Of a DNA stretch of 64,000 nt, positions 60,275 through 64,000 are shown piece by piece. Within the stretch, counting starts at the first letter, position 1. Each line of letters starts with the position of its first letter. The stretch lies in the NCBI RefSeq assembly GCF_900497805.2, contig NW_020948983.1:16230621-16294620 (forward strand), read 5' to 3'. The notes under the pieces were generated by a model. That model saw only the letters and a list, made by a program, of their open reading frames with translations, searched no databases and was not told the origin of the DNA. Both the position numbers and the translations under genes were made by a program. This DNA comes from Vombatus ursinus. Lineage: Eukaryota > Chordata > Mammalia > Diprotodontia > Vombatidae.

Positions 60275-61700
60275 AACCAGCACTTAATAAGTATTTACTA
60301 TGAGCCACATATGATATTAAGTGCTGGGGATAGAAAGAAAGGCAAAAACATAAAAATAGCCCTTGCCCGATATGTAAATAAATAGGTATATACAAGATAC
60401 ATATAGAGTAGAAGGGAAGTAACCTTAGAGCAGAAGGCTAAAGTGATTAGAAGAATTAAGAAGATCAAATATAGGAGGTAGCTGTTGAGTTGCATCTTGT
60501 AAGAAACCAGGGAATGTCAAGAAGCAGAAGTAAGGAGGGAGAGAATTCCAGGCATGGTGGATAGATAGCCAGTGTAAAAGTATGGGCATGGGAGATAGAG
60601 TGTTGTGTTCGAGATACAGCTAGCACACAGCATTATTAAACCTTAGAGTGTGTTGTGAGAGTGCAGTATGAAAAGACTAGAAAGGAAGAAAGGAACAAGG
60701 TTGTGAAAAGCATTAAATGCCAAACAGAAGACTTTATATTGGATCCTAGAGGTAATAGGAAGCATTAGAATTTATGGAGCAGCAGATTAGGGATAACATA
60801 GATCTGTGCTTTAGGAAAGCCACATTGGCTTCTATGTGGAAGATGGCCTGGAGTGTAGAGAGACTTGAAGCAGGGATACCAATTAGGAGGGTATTTCAAT
60901 CATCCAGACAAGAAACAATGAAGACCTGAACCAGCATGGTAACTATGTAGGTAAAGAGAAATGGTCTTATATGAAATATTTTGTGAAGAAGAAATGACAA
61001 TATTTGACAATGGATTTGATATGTAGGGTGAGTGAGACTGAGGAGTTGAGGATGACACTTGAGTTTGAGAACCTGGGAAACTGAAAAGATAGCACTGCCT
61101 TTGGTAGTGATAGGGAGACTGGGAAAAGAGGGCTTGGGGTGGGGATAGTAAAGATAGTGAACACTATTAGACATGCTGAATTTGAGATGCTTATAAGATA
61201 CCCATTTGTAAATGTTCAGTAGACAGCTGGGGATATGAGATTGGAAGAGAAATGGTGGAGATACATAGGTCTGGAAATCCTTTGAAAAAAGATGATAATT
61301 GAACCCACGTGAACTGATGAGATAACCAAGGAAGATAGTATAGAGAAGAAAGAGGAGAGGACAAAGGACAAAGCAGTGGTATACATTCCTTCAACCTCCT
61401 TTGTTAATGGGCATGGCAAGGATGAATATCTAGGGAAGGAGACTGAGGAGAGGTTTGATAGGTAGGAGGAAAACAAGAAGAGAACAGCCTATGAAAAACT
61501 AGAAAGGAAAGAGTTTCCAAGAAGAGAAGATGATCAATCATGTCAAATGCTGCAGAGAAGAGAAGTGAAAAAAAAATAGAAGGATTGAGAAAAAATCTTG
61601 AGCTTTGGCCATTAAGAAATCATTAGTAATTTTGGACAGAGCAGTTTAGGTTGAAGGATGAAATTGTAAATAGGAACTTTGGGAATATAGAGGTTTGGTG
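60275..61700 (-). mobile_element. L2 LINE (antisense)
   Basis: AACCAGCACTTAATAAGTAT at the reversed 3' end, then GGGAGAGAATTCCAGGCATG, AGGAGGGTATTTCAATCATC, GTTGAGGATGACACTTGAGT and GATGATCAATCATGTCAAAT in antisense L2 order. Confidence 0.87.
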
Positions 61701-61769
61701 TCAAGTTGTACACAACAGTCAAACATCCCTTAGTTTGAAAGATAAGTTTTATAGATTTTTTTTTTTTTG

Positions 61770-64000
61770 AGAATTACATTGGAGGATCCTGGAAAGATGG
61801 TGCATTAGGTCAGAAAATTCCAAGCTCTCCAGACTTCCCCTACAGAGAAGACAAACTAGCACCTCAGGGTGAGGATAGGGCACTAAAAGTAAACAAGAGT
61901 TTGGGTAGAACAGTGGTCTTCCTGAGACTATTGGGAAAACACCCAAAGAAAAATCCCAGTAACAAGGTTTGGTCTTTGTGAAGAGTAAATACCTCCAGGC
62001 TAGTTACGCTGAAACAGGAAGCAGTGAACCCTGGGGCTTGCTAGGTTGGGGTAGCCTCAGCCCCAGCCACAGGAGCTTTCACCTCCGGGACAGTGTGGGA
62101 AGTCTGGCAGCTGAGCGGAGGAGGAAGATTAAAAGGAACCTCTTCTGATAAGGGACACCAGGCCCTGCTGCGCTGCTGAGATCAGCCCTGGTTGAGAAGG
62201 AACTAGCACATGCCTGTTAAGTGCAGAAGCAGAGTAAGGTCCACTGTTGTCTGTGGACAGCCTTTCCTAAAGCACAGATGTATGTTATCCCTAATCTCCT
62301 GCTCAATAAATTCTAATGGCTTACAGTAGGGTGAAGTTTTTTGTTTCTGTCAGAGGGGAGAAGAGAAGGAAGATTTGAACCATCCCCCATATCCCAGGAC
62401 TAGACATGATTATAGTAACAAACTGCTATAAATTTAAACAAATAAAAAAAATTTAAAAAAATGAGCAGGTAAAGGAGACAGAACCCAACCATAGGTTGTT
62501 ACTATGGGAGTAGAGAAGACTGTGGTTCATCTTCAGAGAAGGTTATTGAAGCAAAGAAAGTCTTTCCTACCCCAAAGAGTGATGTCAAATGATAAACCTG
62601 CCTAAAAAGAATTCATAGAAGAACTTTAAAAAGATTTTAAAAATAAAATGAGAGAGATTGAGGAAAAATTAAAAAAGAAGAAAAAAGCAAGAAGATTATG
62701 AAAAGAAAGTCAACCAACTAAAAAAAGGAGATCCAGAATCTTAAGGAGGAAAACAGTTCCTTGAAAATTAGACTTGGGCAAGGGGAAGCCAGCAAAGTTA
62801 AAAGAGACCGAGAAATAACAAAACAAAATATAAAGAATGAAAAAATAGAAGAGAAAGTGAAACATCTCATAAGAAAAACAACTGATCTGGGAAACAGATC
62901 AAGAAGAGAAAATATAAGAATAATGAAAGCCATGATCAAAAAAAGAATTTTGATACCATAATACAAGAAATAATTAAAGAAAATTGTCCTGAAGTGTTAG
63001 AACAAAAGGGGAAAGTAGAAATAGAAAAAAAATCCACCAATCATGACCTGAAAGAGATCCTATGAGGAAAATCCACAGGAATATCATAGCTAGATTCCAA
63101 AACCCCCAGCTCAAGGAGAAAATATCATGAGCAACAAGAAAAAACCAATTCAAATATGGCAGAGCCACACTTAGAAAAACACAAGACCTAGCAGCAGCTA
63201 CACTAAAATTCCCAGGTCTTGGAACATTTTATATTGAAGAGCAAAACAGCTGAGGTTGTGGCCAAAAATATCACATGCTGCAAAGTTAAGCATAATCCAG
63301 AAAGAAAAAAAAAATAGATATTTAATGAATTGCCAGACTTTCAGGATTTTGTTTAGGAAAGACCTAAAATCAATAGGAAATTTGACATACAAGATCCAAG
63401 AGAAATATAAGGTAAACATCAAAGACTAATTACAAGGGACTCAATAAGGACAGACTGTTTACTTTTTATACAAGGAAATGTAAATTGTATGTCTAAGATT
63501 GTTGTTAGTTATTGGGTAGTTCAAAAGAAAGAATGGGGTAGAGCGAAGTATGATGTGATACTAAAAAGTAAACCCCCTAGGAAAAGGTAAAAAGAGTAAT
63601 TATCTTACACAAATGAGGTGAAGGAAGAAGAACTGACACCAAGGAACTGGATGGGGGAGGAGGCTGGTAGTTCTGGAACCCTAGAAGGGCATAAAAGTCT
63701 TTTAAATTCAGAAAGAAATAAAAGGCTAAGGGGATAGGGAGGGAGGAGAGGATAAGGGAGAGATCTCTGGTAGAGGGGTAGGTTAAGTAATAGGAGGGCA
63801 AGGTAGTGGGTAGAAGTAAAGTAGAGGAGGCAGGAGGGATAGGAAATAGGAGATACACACAAACATAAAAAAAAGGTCAGGAGCAGAATTTATTAGGATA
63901 AAATAGCAGGGGTAGTAATCATGATCTCAGACAAAGTTAAAGATAAAATAGATTTAATTAAAAGAGAAAAATATGGAAGCTACACTATATATCAGCCATA
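61770..64000 (+). mobile_element. L1 LINE 5' part (sense), runs off the window
   Basis: Starts at the 5' UTR (GGAGGATCCTGGAAAGATGG), with GC-richer 5' UTR to about 62450. A Lys/Glu-rich ORF1 coiled-coil follows (62580-62960), then the ORF1 C-terminal domain (63050-63300) and a purine-rich spacer (63440-63850). It ends in ORF2 endonuclease sequence (63880-64000, encoding [20 protein letters not shown]). The ORF1 frame is interrupted, and the N-terminal endonuclease residues seem missing at the spacer junction. Confidence 0.87.

Noticed and set aside
1-64000. CRISPR arrays, operons, bacterial or phage systems, or a novel coding system
   Set aside because: The window is vertebrate nuclear DNA. 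The only regular arrays are microsatellites, L1 monomers and one tandem duplication.

Overview
This window is intronic and exonic DNA from a mammal, almost certainly a marsupial. The evidence is overall A+T richness, strong CpG depletion, GT-AG introns of 1.4 to 9.9 kb, and a repeat set typical of metatherians. That set includes many tRNA-derived CORE-SINEs of the MAR1/WSINE kind (head motif GGGGCAGCTAGGTGGCACAG), marsupial-type L1 LINEs, MIR and L2 fossils, CR1/L3 and RTE (BovB-like) LINE pieces, and hAT MITEs. The species is not resolved.

One protein-coding gene is present: the 5' half of CFAP43 (WDR96), on the + strand. Twelve exons can be chained without a frame break: 4249-4502, 6873-6969, 8110-8277, 16437-16587, 22601-22757, 32352-32417, 34525-34595, 37378-37509, 44150-44266, 45727-45807, 50644-50792 and 60003-60106. 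All have GT-AG borders and compatible phases. They encode about 515 residues of the N-terminal WD-repeat part, out of roughly 1660 residues in the human protein. Exon numbers here assume that the first exon seen corresponds to human exon 2; exon 1, with the start codon, was not found. A CpG-rich patch with CCAAT and ETS-like motifs at about 2420-3060 is the best promoter candidate. The gene runs out of the right edge. CFAP43 is an axonemal protein of motile cilia and sperm flagella that works with CFAP44 near inner-arm dynein f.

Layout. 1-2420: repeats and unassigned DNA. 2420-4248: CpG island and a MIR-type SINE. 4249-8277: exons 2-4 with a 7SL RNA pseudogene in intron 2. 8278-16436 and 16588-22600: introns 4 and 5, packed with L1, L2, MIR, SINEs and a CR1/L3 piece. 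22758-32351: intron 6, mostly L2 and two antisense L1s, one carrying an hAT MITE. 32352-37509: exons 7-9, with a CTTT tract broken by a 10-N gap. 37510-50792: exons 10-12, an antisense L1 of about 3.3 kb, SINEs and two hAT MITEs. 50793-60002: intron 12, with an L1, CR1/L3, RTE and L2. 60107-64000: an L2 and the 5' part of a sense L1 that leaves the window.

Stretches over 300 bases where I recognise nothing specific: 590-1520, 3600-4248, 6400-6872, 6970-7580, 7670-8109, 8280-8775, 10350-10870, 14460-14930, 16050-16436, 17015-17440, 20250-20750, 22060-22600, 27860-28160, 31900-32260, 32420-33060, 33575-34245, 36120-36725, 37510-38040, 44267-44880, 45085-45726, 45808-46455, 46645-47126, 49150-49915, 52830-53540, 53790-55540, 55950-56930, 58870-59240 and 59620-60002.

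I found no undescribed biological system. The most informative observations are the exon structure of CFAP43 (including a diverged, easily missed exon and an in-frame extra exon), the 7SL pseudogene, several insertions datable by nesting and target-site duplications, and a few local duplications and palindromes.
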